DNA of 64,000 nucleotides, taken from NCBI GenBank assembly GCA_014155875.1, contig JACEFZ010014499.1:28820-92819 (forward strand), written 5' to 3'. A program made the translations under genes and the position numbers. The notes under the pieces are model-generated. The model had not been told where the DNA came from. It saw only the letters and a list, made by a program, of their open reading frames with translations, and did not search any database. This DNA is from Cepaea nemoralis. Lineage: Eukaryota; Mollusca; Gastropoda; Stylommatophora; Helicidae. The first letter of the stretch is position 1, and every line of letters starts with the position of its first letter. Below, piece by piece: positions 29,837 through 41,257 of the stretch.

Positions 29837-30632
29837 ACAGTCACTCTGTACAACAGTCACTCTGTACAACATTCACTCTGTACAACAGTTACTCTGTACA
29901 ATAGTTACTCTGTACAATAGTTACTCTGTACAACAGTTACTCTGTACAACATTCACTCTGTACAACAGTTACTCTGTACAATAGTTACTCTGTACAATAG
30001 TTACTCTGTACAATAGTTACTCTGTACAACATTCACTCTGTACAACAGTTACTCTGTACAACAGTCACTCTGTACAACAGTTACTCTGTACAACATTCAC
30101 TCTGTACAACAGTTACTCTGTACAATAGTTACTCTGTACAACATTCACTCTGTACAACATTCACTATGTACAACAGTCACTCTGTACAACATTCACTCTG
30201 TACAACAGTTACTCTGTACAACAGTCACTCTGTACAACATTCACTCTGTACAACATTCACTCTGTACAACATTCACTCTGTACAACAGTCACTCTGTACA
30301 ACATTCACTCTGTACAACAGTTACTCTGTACAACAGTTACTCTGTACAACATTCACTCTGTACAACATTCACTCTGTACAACAGTTACTCTGTACAACAG
30401 TCACTCTGTACAACATTCACTCTGTACAACAGTTACTCTGTACAACATTCACTCTGTACAAAAGTCACTCAGTACAACAGTCACTCTGTACAACATTCAC
30501 TCTGTACAACAGTTACTCTGTACAAAAGTTACTCTGTACAACAGTCACTCTGTACAACATTCACTCTGTACAAAAGTCACTCAGTACAACAGTCACTCTG
30601 TACAACAGTTACTCTGTACAACAGTTACTCTG
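29837..30632. repeat. 16-bp minisatellite, about 50 units
   Basis: Unit ACARTYACTCTGTACA with a few discrete variants at positions 2-6 (acagtc, acattc, acagtt, atagtt, aaagtc, aaagtt). Units with CAGTAC in place of CTGTAC occur only in aaagtc units near the right end. Because 16 is not divisible by three, one frame reads through all three phases; the resulting open frame is not a gene. Confidence 0.95.
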
Positions 30633-30850
30633 TTATAGAGAACTAACACCTGCACTTCTATATATTTATGTGTGAGTGACCTAACAACTGCATTTGTATA
30701 TATTTATGTGTTTGAGAACTAACAGATGCACCATATATTTATGTATGAGTGAATTAACACCAGAATTGTTATATATTTATGAATGAGAGAACTAACAGAT
30801 GTACCATATATTTATGAATGAAAGAACTAAGAGCTGATATATCTGATAAG
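30633..30850. repeat. Degenerate tandem repeat of about 45 bp
   Basis: About five units of GAGAACTAACA..TGCAC...TATATATTTATG(T/A)(G/A)TGAG. It directly follows the 16-bp array and has no coding signal. Confidence 0.8.
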
Positions 30851-31085
30851 AGGACTAACGGCTGTACTTTGTACACTGTACATTAGGATACACAGCAGTG
30901 GCATGTGTACTTATACATAAAAACACACACATATGTACATGAGTATGGCACAGCTGTAGATATGTACATACAAGACACATACAGCTTTACTATGCAAATG
31001 TGTGCATGAGACACAAAGCTGTTCTGCACACTGAATCTGTTTTCTGTGTACTGTGTACATCAGGACATAAAGATATAGTCAGATA

Positions 31086-31199
31086 CATACATCCATCCAT
31101 CTATCATGTGCCATGCCGGTAAGCATGGGCGGTCATGTTCTGCCATCTCACTCGATCACCAGAGTCGTGGATCAGCTCCGTGTTCCTGTCTCGGCTGTA
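31086..31199 (-). pseudogene. LINE E 3' end
   Basis: Reverse complement of the last 110 bp of LINE E: ACAGGAACACGGAGCTGATCCACGACTCTGG, GAGATGGCAGAACATGACCGCCCATGCTTACCGG, GGCACATGATAGATGGATGG. It ends in an ATGG-type tail at the left. Confidence 0.8.
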
Positions 31200-31399
31200 C
31201 TTCTATATACGGGTACTTGAGGACACAAAGTATTAGCTTGGTACATGACACAATGCTGTACTATACTAATCCATCTGTGAATGTATCTGTTCGAACATGC
31301 ATAGTATGAAGTGTGTGTGTGTACTTGATGGGAGTGGCATTTTGCTTAATCTGTGAAATTTTTGTGTTTAACAAAATGTGTGGGAAATATATGTGTATT

Positions 31400-32070
31400 G
31401 AGTTTTTCATAACAAGTATCTGGCCTGTTTCTGCTCCATGGCTAAGGATGCAGTTGGTAATCCCGCATACCCGCCTTCAAAACGCCGTTGCGGGCGATTT
31501 GGCAGCGAATCGCCTAGCGTTATTTTGTTACGAATTGGAAGGTGTGCAGGTCGTTCAGAAAGCAATGGCAAGCAATTGAAAGTAAACGTGCCAGGATATG
31601 GTTGACTGCAACTTCCTATAAAGGAAATGCAACTAACTGTTATTTTATTTGGCCTGTACAACAGGCCGGAAAAAAATTTATTTGGATAACAGAAAATTTT
31701 TAGTGTTACTAAAAGGATAAAACAGTTAATGTCATATCGAAGGTAAATAGACAAATTAGTTTAAAAAAATGTACGCACATAAACTAAAGCTATAACTTTA
31801 AAACATTTTTTAAAGATGTCTTAAAGTTGTTATCTCGTTCTTTATATGGATTATAGCTGCAATTTAGTTTTTTTTGAATATGTTATGAAAGATTAGATAA
31901 ATACTGCAATTATTTAATTATACCATAAAATCAGGTTACTGTTAGTAATGTCCCTTGAAAAAACTTATGTTGTTATATCCCTTTGCTATATTTTAATTCC
32001 ATATCTTTCTTTTTAATGTGGGTTTATTTCGTACACGACTGTTTTTACAAGGTGCGTTGCGTGTTTTCCT
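31400..32070 (+). repeat. Composite repeat R, copy 3
   Basis: S2 module (31400-31630: TTCATAACAAGTATCTGGCCTG, GCGATTTGGCAGCGAATCGCC, GAAAGCAATGGCAAGCAA) followed by GGCCTGTACAACAGGCC and GTAATGTCCCTT. It ends inside TACAAGGTGCGTTGCGTGTTTTC, where LINE B begins. Confidence 0.75.
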
Positions 32071-32074
32071 TTCA

Positions 32075-32700
32075 TCATCATCATTAAGTGCCCTGTCAGC
32101 TGACGTAGGCGTTCATGGCTCTCCGCAGATCTCGGTCTTTGGTGTACTGGAGCAACTCTGCTGATGATATTCCTCCATGCCACCGTCTCAGTCCATCCAG
32201 CATCATTTCTCTTGGCCTGCCTCTGCCCCTCTTCTCCTCGATCTTTCCAGTTGTCAAGATGTTCCCCAATGTCTCTCTTCTCATCACATGACCAAAGAAA
32301 GCTGTTTGTCTCTGTCTTATTATTGTATATAGTCTTCTAGTTTCATTAGCCTCTTTTAGGCAATCGTTGTTAGTTATTCTGGAAACATTCGTCTCAAAAA
32401 CTACATCTCTGTTGCTTCTAAGTTCTTCCTAATTTGTTCATTTATATTCCAAGATTCACTGCCATACAGCAAAACTGGTTCTATATAGCATTTCAGCACT
32501 CTCTTTCTTTCATTCGTTGATAGTGACTTATTACATAAGATACTCTTCATTTTCTCAAATGCCGCCTATGCCTGCCATATTCTGCTCTTAATCTCTGTTG
32601 TACATCTTCCATCTGATGTTATAAATGCCCCTAGGTATTTAACATTATACGCTTGGTTAAGAATTTTCCCTTCTATTTCTACTCGTGTGTCATATTTTGG
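32075..32700 (-). pseudogene. LINE B RT C-terminal domain
   Basis: The minus strand shows thumb and C-terminal motifs: an EIKSRI-type helix near 32590, RRETLGNILTTGKIEEKRGRGRPREMMLDGLRRWHGG (32285-32150), then a stop and ATGATGATGATG. Stops are scattered in the upstream part. Confidence 0.7.
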
Positions 32701-32715
32701 TGTCACCATTTTCTT

Positions 32716-32941
32716 TGATGCCGGTCTCCGTGGTCTAGGTTTTACACGACTTTCTCCGTAATCCCGTATACTCTTGTGAGTAACGTGACGTTACGCGAGA
32801 ATCGGTAGCGGTTCTCTCCGCGTCGGTAACTTACGTGGTATTTGAAAGCAATGGCAAACTAATGAGCGTCATCTTGCCAAGAAATCAACAATCAGCTGGA
32901 AGATGCTGATGTTGACAGCGATGTCCTGTAAAGGATATGCC
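32716..32941 (+). mobile_element. S2 SINE inserted in LINE B
   Basis: Head GCCGGTCTCCGTGGTCTAGG, B-box-like AGCGGTTCTCTCC, body GCAATGGCAAACTAATGAG and end TGTAAAGGATATGC. No clear target duplication was found. Confidence 0.75.
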
Positions 32942-33472
32942 AACACGAAAGAAAATGTCTTTTATATCACCATTGTTACTGTTTTCTTGATATTCAAGGA
33001 GAGTCCTTTCTTTGCACTCTCTGTTACTACAATGTTCAACAATTGTTGTAGGTCAGTTGCATTATCCACCACCAATGCTGTGCCATCTGCATAGCGTATA
33101 CAGTGGTACCTCGGGTTACGAACTTAATTCGTTCCAGAACTCGGTTCGTAACCCGAAACGTTCGTAACCCGAAACATTGAAATCAGTTAAATAAAGACAA
33201 TCCGTTTCAAGATGAAAGAAAAGTTCTTGTTTAGTAACATTCGGTCGTTTACCCGACACAAGGCAAAGAATGCGTGTACTTCACGTATTAAATAAAGAGA
33301 AATAAAACAACCAAATGAATTAAATGTATAATAAAAAAGAAAGATTTAGTCTAACTTTATTACCAAGAAAACGATCATGAGAAATGTGTCACTTTCTTTG
33401 TTATTCTGAATCATTAGTTTCAGGAGTAGCTTGTCGCTGATTCTTGGCAGCCGACTGGGAATCTTTCTGCAC

Positions 33473-33730
33473 CTAGAAATTATCAAGGGAAATATGTCGC
33501 TTTCTTTGCTGGAGAATCTTTCTGACGTGGGCCATCGTGTTATCATTCATCGGATTTACTGCCCTGTTAGCAACAAGTTTGTTTGGATGATGGTTCACAA
33601 CGACGTCTTCGATGTCTGCCCTCTTGCTGCAAATTTCTTTAATCCTGGCAGTTGAAACGGTCTCTGACTCCTCATCATCAAATGACTGCTCCTCCTTTAA
33701 TGTCATTAGCTGTTCATTCTGAAGATCCAC
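33473..33730 (-). pseudogene. Tigger/pogo transposase C-terminal remnant
   Basis: 85 codons on the minus strand. The segment from IKEICSKRADIEDVVVNHHPNK through VNPMNDNTMAHVRKILQQRKR to the end SLDNF resembles the C-terminal region after the DDE domain of Tigger/jerky-type transposases, where an HPN(K) followed by NDN...HFR..LK.R pattern is common. The catalytic domain is missing, so the element is non-autonomous. Confidence 0.7.
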
Positions 33731-33794
33731 AAGGTCATCTGTAGTACTGTTTGTACTGTACGTGATCGTTTGTCTCCAACGTTACACCTTGTTT

Positions 33795-33814
33795 CTCTCT
33801 CTCTCCCTCTCTCA

Positions 33815-33873
<59 letters not shown>

Positions 33874-33880
33874 TCTCCCG
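33795..33880. repeat. (CT)n microsatellite
   Basis: Interrupted CTCTCT tract with CCCT and TTTCT variants, inside the Tigger element. Confidence 0.9.
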
Positions 33881-34270
33881 CCTTCGTTCGTAACCCGAGG
33901 CACTGTTCGTTACTCGAGACATAAAACTTTCGAAGTTGTTGTTCGTAACCTGAATTGTTCGTGACCTGAGGCGTTCGTAACCCGAGGTATCACTGTATTA
34001 TCTATATTATAACCCCCGCTTAGTATTCATGGCTTCTCTTTGATCCCCCTCATTATTACTTCGCTATATAGGGAGAAGAGATCCGGTGACAAGACACACC
34101 CCTGTCGTACTCCTAGCTTTTTCTGTTCGTAACTACAATCTTTATTTGCCGTTTAAATTGCTTCTGCTTGGTTCCAGTAAATATTCGTTTTTATTCTTAA
34201 ATCTTTCCCATCAATGTTGATATCTTCCAATATTTTAATCAGTTCATCATGTTTTACTTTATCAAATGCC

Positions 34271-34756
34271 TTAGTATAATATATGAAGCACAAATATGTT
34301 TTTATGTGTCTCTATTGATCTTTCTATTAGTGTCCATAATGTATATATTGCATTGTTTGTATTCTTTCCTTCCACAAATCCATACTGCTCTTCAACAATC
34401 TCCATGTTTATTTTCTTTCTTTTATTTCTCATTATAATTCTGAGTTGAAGCTTAATGACATGGTTTATAATGTTAATCGTACGAAAATCTTCGCATTCAA
34501 TTGGTACTTGTCTTTTTGGTATAGATCTAAATACAGATTTCAGCATATCGCCCCGTAGATATCCACTGCTGTAAATATCATTCAACACTTTGGTTAATAT
34601 ATCTACTCCAAATTCTCCCAATACTTCTAATTCTTCTATTGTGATTCCATCTGGCCCAGCTATTTTTCCTTTCTTCATATGTTTGATATCTTCAGCGACT
34701 TCTTCTTTTAGAATAGGTGGATCTTCTAAGTTACTTTCTTCTGTTAATTCTTCCAT
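34271..34756 (-). pseudogene. LINE B RT N-terminal part
   Basis: 161 codons. LKEEVAEDIKHMKKGKIAGPDGITIE is the start of LINE RT; IPKRQ...CEDFRTINIINHVIKLQLRIIMRN covers the next RT block; EEQYGFVEGKNTNNAIYTL is the Q(Y)GF..G block. The frame is lost before the FxDxxKAFD box. The YADD box is visible beyond the Tigger insertion as YADG near 33085-33098. Confidence 0.8.
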
Positions 34757-35381
34757 TTCTCCATTATATAATTCTCATATATACTCATTCCACGTCTTCT
34801 TTAAAGCATCTTCTTCCAATATCTTTTCTGTTGTTGATTTTAAACACCCCGTATTTATTCTTATTTTTCTTCACGTGAGCTCACTGATTTGTCTGTGTAT
34901 ATTGTTTGTAACTTTAAAAGAATTTAATTCAATTTTCTTGCACTGCTCGTTAATCATTCTTTTGCCTTCACACAATTATCTCTTATTTCTTTACATATCT
35001 TATCATATTCTTGTTTGTGAATTTTACTCTGGTGTCTTTTGGCCACCAACTTCAAGATTTCTTCAGTTATCAATGTCTTCTTAGCTTGTTGGCTTCTCTA
35101 CGGTAATATTTCTTTGCTCGTTTGATGAATGGAGTCCCTTAACATTTCCAATCGTTTGTTTATGTTTTATATTTTAGCTATTGCATTTAATCTATTTTTC
35201 ACAGTCACTCTGTATTGTTCTTGAATTTCTTTATCTACCTTCAAAACCTCTTTATCTCATGTCTCATGTTGTTAACCACTGTTTGTCCTCACTTCAGTTT
35301 TACTTTTATTACCCTACATAGTGGTACATGATTACTGTTATAGTCAGCACCCGGCATTGTCTTTACATGAATTAACGCATT

Positions 35382-36059
35382 TCAAAAACTTTTATTAATA
35401 AGTATGTGATTAATTTGGTTTAGTATCTTCTTATCAGGGCTTTTCCATGTGTAAAGCAGCCCTTTATGGTGTTTAAACCAGGTGTTTCCAATTATTATAA
35501 CATTGATATTTGCCCATTCTATTAGTTGTTCTCCTATTTCATATTTTTGTACGAAACCATAATTCAACACTATATCCTCAATTTTTTCCTTTCCTACTTT
35601 TGCATTCAGATCACCTGGTAGTGTATTTATATCTTGTGATTTAATTCGAAACATCGCCATTTCTACTTCATCGTAAAAATGTTGTATTTCTTCATCACGT
35701 CTGCTTGTTGTTGTGGCATATACTTGTACAATATTTATATCTAGTTGGTGCCTTTCAATTTAACCATAATAACTCTATCTGAAATACACCAGTGATCACT
35801 AAGTGACATGGCTGTTTATTTATCAAATATTAGTCCTACTCCTTTTTCGTGTGTATCCCCTCTAGAATAAATTATTGTCTGTTTGACGATTATAATTTTG
35901 CCCGATTCCTTCCATCTCATCTCACTTATGCCTAGGATATTCAATTTCACGCTTTCCATTTTGCTTTTTAAAAAAAAAAGTCGCTTAAAAGTCGACAGGG
36001 TCGACTTCATAGCACCGGATTTTATCCCATATGGCTCGATCTCTTTCCACAGCGCGGAA
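35382..36059 (-). pseudogene. LINE B endonuclease
   Basis: Two frames: 36059-35816 with MESVKLNILGISEMRWKESG and KGVGLIFDK, and 35660-35382 with LPGDLNAKVG (canonical GDFNAK), EWANINVIIIGNTWFKHH and QINHILI. The final SDH box near 35345 is out of frame. The order is that of an EEP endonuclease. Confidence 0.8.
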
Positions 36060-36214
36060 AGCGTCGCATAGAGCACGAGCTCCGTAGCTCTAGCGACGAC
36101 CCACAGGAGTCTCCGAAAAATTTAACTCGTGAACCGAAGGACACGGCCCGGAATCGAACCCACAAACTTCGGAGCCCGAGTCAAACGGCTTGACCACTTC
36201 GCCACGAAGACTCC
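36060..36214 (-). mobile_element. SINE4 (tRNA-derived) inserted in LINE B
   Basis: The minus strand reads GGGAGTCTTCGTGGCGAAGTGGTCAAGCC, with an A-box-like TGGCGAAGTGG, and GTGGGTTCGATTCCGGGCC, with a consensus B box GGTTCGATTCC. A body with GAGTTAAATTTTTCGGAGACTCC follows. The intact promoter boxes and leucine/serine-like head suggest a fairly young SINE. A related body piece lies near 27735-27800. Confidence 0.75.
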
Positions 36215-36284
36215 CTTCGCTTATAACATTGTGCAACTTTCCACGCTCATTTACCGTTCTAATATTCCATGTACATCCTATGAT

Positions 36285-37500
36285 ATGCGTGGGGGTTGGG
36301 GTATTGGTGTGTGGGTGAGGGGATATGTGTATGGGTGGGGGATGTGTGAGTGGGGGATGTGTGTGTGAGGATGTGTGGGTGGGTTGGGAGATGTGTGTGT
36401 GTGTGTGTAGGTGAGGGATGTGTATGTGTGGTTGGAGAGATGTGCTGGTGAGTGGAGGATTGTCTGGGTGGGTGAGAAATATGTGGATGGGGGATATTTG
36501 GATGGGTGGGGAATGTGTGTGTGTGGGTGGGAAATGTGTTTGGGTGGATGGGTGGGGTGTGTGGGTGTTGGTGGGTAAGGGGATATGTGGATTGGTAGGT
36601 GTGTGGAGGTGTTTGTAGGGTGTGTGGGGATATGCATGTGGGATAGGGGATGGATGTATTGGCGGGGATTGTGTAGGTGGGGGTGTGTGTATGGGGAGGT
36701 GTGTGTGGGTGGGGGATGTATGTATGGGAGGATGTATGTGGGGGTTATGTATGGGGGGGTGTGTGTGTGGGGGGATATGTGTGCGTGCGTGGGTGATGTA
36801 TAGTTCGGTATGGGATGTGTATGTGTGTGTGGATGGGATATATGTGTGTGAATGGGGGATGTGTGTTTGGGTCTGGGATGGGGTGTGTGGTGCGGGAGTG
36901 CGTATGGATGGGGGATGTGTTTTTGGGCTGCGGGTATGGGTGTGTGTGGGAGGGGATGTTTGTGTGAGGTGGGTAGGGAAGGGTGTGATTTGTTGTGGGA
37001 TTGTGTGGTGGAAGGGAATATATGTAGGGTGTCGGGGGATTGTGTGAGTGGGGGATATGTATTTTTGCTGGGGTAGTTGGTGGGATGTTTTCGTTTTAGC
37101 TGGGTGGGTGGGGGATATGTGTGTTGATGGAAGTGTGGGGGATGTGTGGGTGGATGGGTGTGTGTCGGTTTGGGATGGGGGTGTGTGGGTCGGGGATGTG
37201 TGTATGATTGGGGATGTGTGTATGGGAGGGGAGGTGTTTTGTTGGGGATGTGTGTGTGTGGGATGTGTGGGGTGGGTGGGGGATGGGTGGGGTGTGTGAA
37301 GGATGTGTCGTTGTTGATGGTGTGTGTGTGTGTGGGTAGAGGATGTGTGGGTGGATGGGGGTGTGTGGGTGTTGGGGGTTGGGTATGTGAGTGTGGGTGG
37401 GTGTGTGGGGATAGATGTGTGTGGTGGGTGTGTATAGGGATGTGTACGTGGGATGTGTGGGGAGATGTATATGTGTGTATGTGTATATATGTGTGAGTGA
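36285..37500. repeat. G-rich minisatellite (GGGTG/GGATGTGTG-type)
   Basis: About 1.2 kb of imperfect units such as GTGGGGGATGTGTGTATGGG on the plus strand, with almost no C. The plus strand has many G3-5 runs. The long open frames on both strands (Thr-His-Pro or Gly-Trp-Val) are only translations of the array. Confidence 0.9.
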
Positions 37501-38035
37501 ATAAGTAAACATTTGTCATTGAGTTTGTGATTGTGATTGAGTATATGTATATGCGAGGGAGAGTGTATTTGTATGTTATCGAGTGAGTGCAAAACTGTAA
37601 GTTTGTGCAAATGATGTAAGTATGTATGCAGGTATGTGTGTTTTTATTAATGTGCGCGTGTACGTGTGTCTGCCTGTCTCATAACATGGTAATATGCATT
37701 GTTTATGTTTAGAGCATTCATTTGACAATGTTTTTTTTCCTATGTGAATGTATCATGCACTATTGATGAACGAAAGGTGAGTGGTTGGAAGGGCCGAATG
37801 TAAGATGGGCCCGTGCCCAATTTGTTACCTTTGAAAATAAAGTTCGTTTGTTCGTTAGTTCGTTCGTACCTATTTTAAATTTATTTGTTTTAGTTAATAT
37901 TTTGCCTTCAGTATCTGAATGACGGTTGTGGTGTCACCTGTGACTCACAACTGTAGCCACCAGTGGAGTATGTCCTAAGACAGCCATTGCCGTCTGTTAC
38001 TGCTATTGAAATGTGTTTTGTCATGAAGTCTTGAG
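37501..38035. other. Unassigned DNA
   Basis: The first part tapers out of the minisatellite (TGTATG words). The rest has no recognised gene or repeat except (TTCG/TTAG) words near 37850. Confidence 0.5.
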
Positions 38036-38967
38036 AAGATAATGGCAAACTATTGAACGTAAACGTGCCAGGATATGACACACAACTAGCCTACAACAAG
38101 CCTACAATGGGTGACCTTGTGATATTCTAGTATGAGTCTAGCGTGAGTCGCGTGGTCAGTGGTTGCACACCCGCCTCACACGCCAAGGATCTGGAGTTCG
38201 TTCCCGGGTTCAGTCACTACTGGCGAGCTCAAACGCGAGCGAAACTCGAGTCTAGCGCTTCCAACCTGATGCGGACAAGGTCCAAGGTTCGTACCCGAAT
38301 ACGATCAGCGTTGCCAGTAGGGGGTTGTGCTCAATCTTCGAAACACAAATCCCGAAACAACCAAATAAATTAATATGACAAACAGCCAAAAAAATGCTGG
38401 GGTTGACTGTGACGTCCTTTATAGGATATGCAATTAACTGTTTAAATGCTTTATTTAGCCTGTAAAACAGGCGGCCAAAAATTTCGGTACATCTATGCTA
38501 TTCAATTGATATCGTTGACAGAATAAAACATTAAATATTATATCTAAGAGTAATAGAAAAATGAGTTAGAAAATTTTCACTTATTACAGATTTTTTTTTC
38601 TTTTAACACAAACTCTAAATATTTCTTAAAGTGGTTTATAGTTTATATATAAAACACATAGTTTTCAGTTAATCTTATTTTGAAAGTTTGTAAAATGATA
38701 AGAAAAATCTATAACCGTTCAAATTACATAATATAGTCATGATATTGTTAGTCATTTCCTTTGATATAACTAATATTGTTATGTCCCTTTGCAATATTTT
38801 AATTACGTCTTTCTTTTTCATATGGTTTTATTTCATACAAAACTATGGTTTTACAAAGTGAATTGTGAGTTTTCTTTTACATTTACAAAATACAACTAAA
38901 CCCCCAGACGTTACATCCAGCAATATTCTCTAATCGTTTGTGTAATGACTGCATACTATTTATGACA
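38036..38967 (+). repeat. Composite repeat R, copy 4
   Basis: S2 words GATAATGGCAAACTATTGAACGTAAACGTGCCA at 38038, then an SINE3 insertion, then ATGCTGGGGTTGACTGTGACGTCC and the R body to GTAATGACTGCATACTATTTAT, where a LINE C end takes over. Confidence 0.75.
38130..38378 (+). mobile_element. SINE3 (tRNA-derived), copy 2
   Basis: Head GAGTCGCGTGGTCAGTGGTTGCACACCCGCC (A box) and GGAGTTCGTTCCCGG (B box), then the body GAGCGAAACTCGAGTCTAGCGC and an AAATAAATTAAT end. It lies inside the S2 part of R copy 4. Confidence 0.75.
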
Positions 38968-39015
38968 TTCTTCTTCTTCAGCATTCCGAGCCATTGAGGT
39001 TCTTTGCTGCAGACT
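38968..39015 (-). mobile_element. LINE C 3' end, short
   Basis: Reverse complement CTGCAGCAAAGAACCTCAATGGCTCGGAATGCTGAAGAAGAAGAATG: the last 45 bp of LINE C with a (GAA)n tail, at the same part of R that LINE C1 entered. Confidence 0.75.
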
Positions 39016-39028
39016 TCAAGACGGCTTC

Positions 39029-39200
39029 TCTGGTTGACTCCAAGACAGCTTCTCTCCTTGTTTTTTGTTGTTGCTATTGTACGTTTTTCCGTCTCTAAAA
39101 CGTCTCGTCATACCTGGATACTACTCAACTTTCTTCTTCGTGTATCTTGCGCTGAGCTCTTCGTTCCATTATATTCTATTATGCTTATGCAGTACTTCTC
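39029..39200 (+). repeat. Repeat V, copy 2
   Basis: Ordered matches to 29596-29760, for example CATACCTGGATACTACTCA and ATATTCTATTATGCTTA. Confidence 0.5.
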
Positions 39201-41257
39201 GGGCTTCTCTCTCCGTTTCTCGACCAAGACGTTCACGACCAGATGGATCGACCTGCAGGTGGTGTGACGAAACGATGCAGTATCTGTGCTGTGTCGTTCG
39301 GGAGTTCCGCTTGAACACGGCGCGTCACTAGGGACTTCCCCAGTTATTAATAAACGGGGGAAAGCCGAGCAAGTTTCTACGTCGAGAATGTTCTCGAAAC
39401 ACCTAGACTTGCGTGACCAGGTCCCTCAGTACAGTCACATTATCACGTGCAAGGAGAAAATAGTCTCCAGTGTGGAGAATGCATGGTTCTCGAGAAGTTG
39501 AGACACAACGAGGAGCACTAATTCTCCGTGCTCGTTGAGACGCACATAGGAGGGAATTAGGCAGAAAGACTCCATTCACTCTCGATATCTTGAGGTGTGC
39601 AGTCACACACTCAACTTTCAGCTACTGTCATCCCACAAGGCACAGTGGACAACAGACAGTATTGATAGCTGACTTGTGGTTGGTTCACATGTCGAGGTGT
39701 TGCCTGTTTGGTGAACTAAGTTACCTGTTGGTGAACTAGGTTGCCTGTTTATGGACCAGGATGCCTGTTTTTCTGAAACCACTACGTCTGTAAGGGCGAG
39801 TGATTGATATCCACACCTACCACGCCTGACTGTGCAACATCATGCTACAGGGTGAATCATCAAGCTGAATAAGAACCACCAGGTTGGTTCGTGACCCCTG
39901 ATGCAGCACTTTGGTTGAAAGGATTGTTCATCTTATCGACGGTTGATTAACCACTAGTTATGAAATATGTTCATTCACCTGAGAAATCATCCCTGTGTAT
40001 GATAATAGACAACTGAAGTACTTTGGAAAAGTGATGGTATGCTACCTCTAGGGAGACTTGTCAAGTTGGGGTAGAGTCACAGCTCTGGGAGCACATCAGT
40101 TCCACTGACTTTGTTTATCCGCCTAACCGTCGGAGATACCAGGTAGAGATTGGCACGAATCTATGTGCTGTAACTACGTCTGCAATTGTGCCCGGTCAAC
40201 ACTAGACCCACACCAGTTGGGCGTATAAACGTTACTGATAATTTTCAGGTAGACTATGGTCAACTCATCCCTGACCTACTGAACATTGCTGTGTTACGAT
40301 CAGACTTAAGTGGTGTTACCAAACTTGTTTGCCAGCTGCGTAAGGAACATTGCCATTAATATTTTCGGTCACCAAGGTATCCAGAACATGATTAACTTGT
40401 GGGACTCGACTCCGAGGGAGTCAGGTCACTTGTGACGGTACAGTTGTGTTCTAACATCTTCTGCCAGAGGTTATGAGTCTGCATTCATATAACCTGTAGT
40501 GAACTGGATATTGCAACTATCTGTTACCCAACCAGGGGTAATCGACTATATTCCAGGAGCAAGAGATTGGTATTTTGTTCATCGATGGAGGTCAAGATTA
40601 TTTTCCTGGGGACACCTCAGGGTAGAGGGTCCCCCAGCCAGGCTGAATACGAACTGTCGGTGTGTCATTAGACAGTGACTCATAGGGACAGTGCTGAGTT
40701 ATAGTTCTTCTAGTCAGCGGAGGTCCGAGTGGGTAACTCCATTTATTGCCGATCCGAGCTCTTGGGACGGAGTGGTCTCCAAGGTTCCAGTCAACCATAC
40801 TGGGAGGGAGCCGGGTGAGTGCCGGGCCGACTGGACTGAACACACACAGCAAATCTACCTTTCAGCCGATGACGAAGATGGACTCATCTCTGATTCTCTG
40901 ATTCTGTCTCTACTCTATCCTCTGTATTGTACATAGATTATATTCTATCAGGGTGTTCATTTCCTTTCTTTGTCTTTAGGGTAGAATAAACTTTTGTTTA
41001 TGTTGACATATTCTTGTCTATAGTTATTGAGTGTGGTCTCGGACGATGCCTAAGTGTTCATTGTCCCAAGGTAGAGGGTAGATAGTAGAGGTCTAGAATC
41101 TGGGAGGGGCGTGTAGACTCATTAAACTTAAACGAGGTCAACAGCGGAGTTACAGTGTATCTACCTGTCCAGCCCCTGGGGTCAGAATACACGAGAGTGC
41201 TAGGGACACCTCGGGGCTTGCGTTCAATCACAACAACCGAGGCGATCCTGTCACAGG
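39201..41257. other. Unassigned DNA
   Basis: Two kilobases with balanced composition and no credible gene. Short tandem words (GTTGCCTGTTT / GGTGAACTA) recur near 39700-39760. An AATAAA at about 40986 follows a TTATATTCTATCAGG stretch and could be part of an LTR, but no partner was found. Confidence 0.4.

Larger units (their letters stand above)
33101..33995. mobile_element. Tigger/pogo-like DNA transposon (895 bp, decayed)
   Basis: Terminal inverted repeats of at least 23 bp begin CAGTGGTACCTCGGG on the left and CAGTGATACCTCGGG on the right strand, with one mismatch. TA dinucleotides flank both ends (33099-33100 and 33996-33997), the target duplication of the Tc1/mariner superfamily. CAG...TACCTC ends are typical of Tigger elements. 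A C-terminal transposase remnant is retained inside. A CT-rich microsatellite expanded near the right end. It sits within the RT of LINE B. Confidence 0.88.
32075..36290 (-). mobile_element. LINE B, long copy broken by three insertions
   Basis: On the minus strand the endonuclease begins near 36290 (TWNIRTVNERGKLHNVI), RT follows from about 34756, and the 3' end with (ATG)n tail lies at 32075-32085. Intruders are SINE4 (36060-36214), a Tigger element (33101-33995) and an S2 SINE (32716-32941). With these removed the LINE is about 2.9 kb, a plausible single-ORF RTE or CR1-like length. Many stops and frameshifts show it is old. It supplies the family reference for fragments at 1690-2115 and 2920-3101. 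Confidence 0.8.

Noticed and set aside
30166..30675. Open frame with a 16-residue periodic protein
   Set aside because: It is the 16-bp minisatellite read through all three phases; no start context or domain.
36090..37610. Open frames rich in Thr-His-Pro-Ser (minus) and Gly-Trp-Val (plus)
   Set aside because: They follow the G-rich minisatellite and have no domain or conservation signal.
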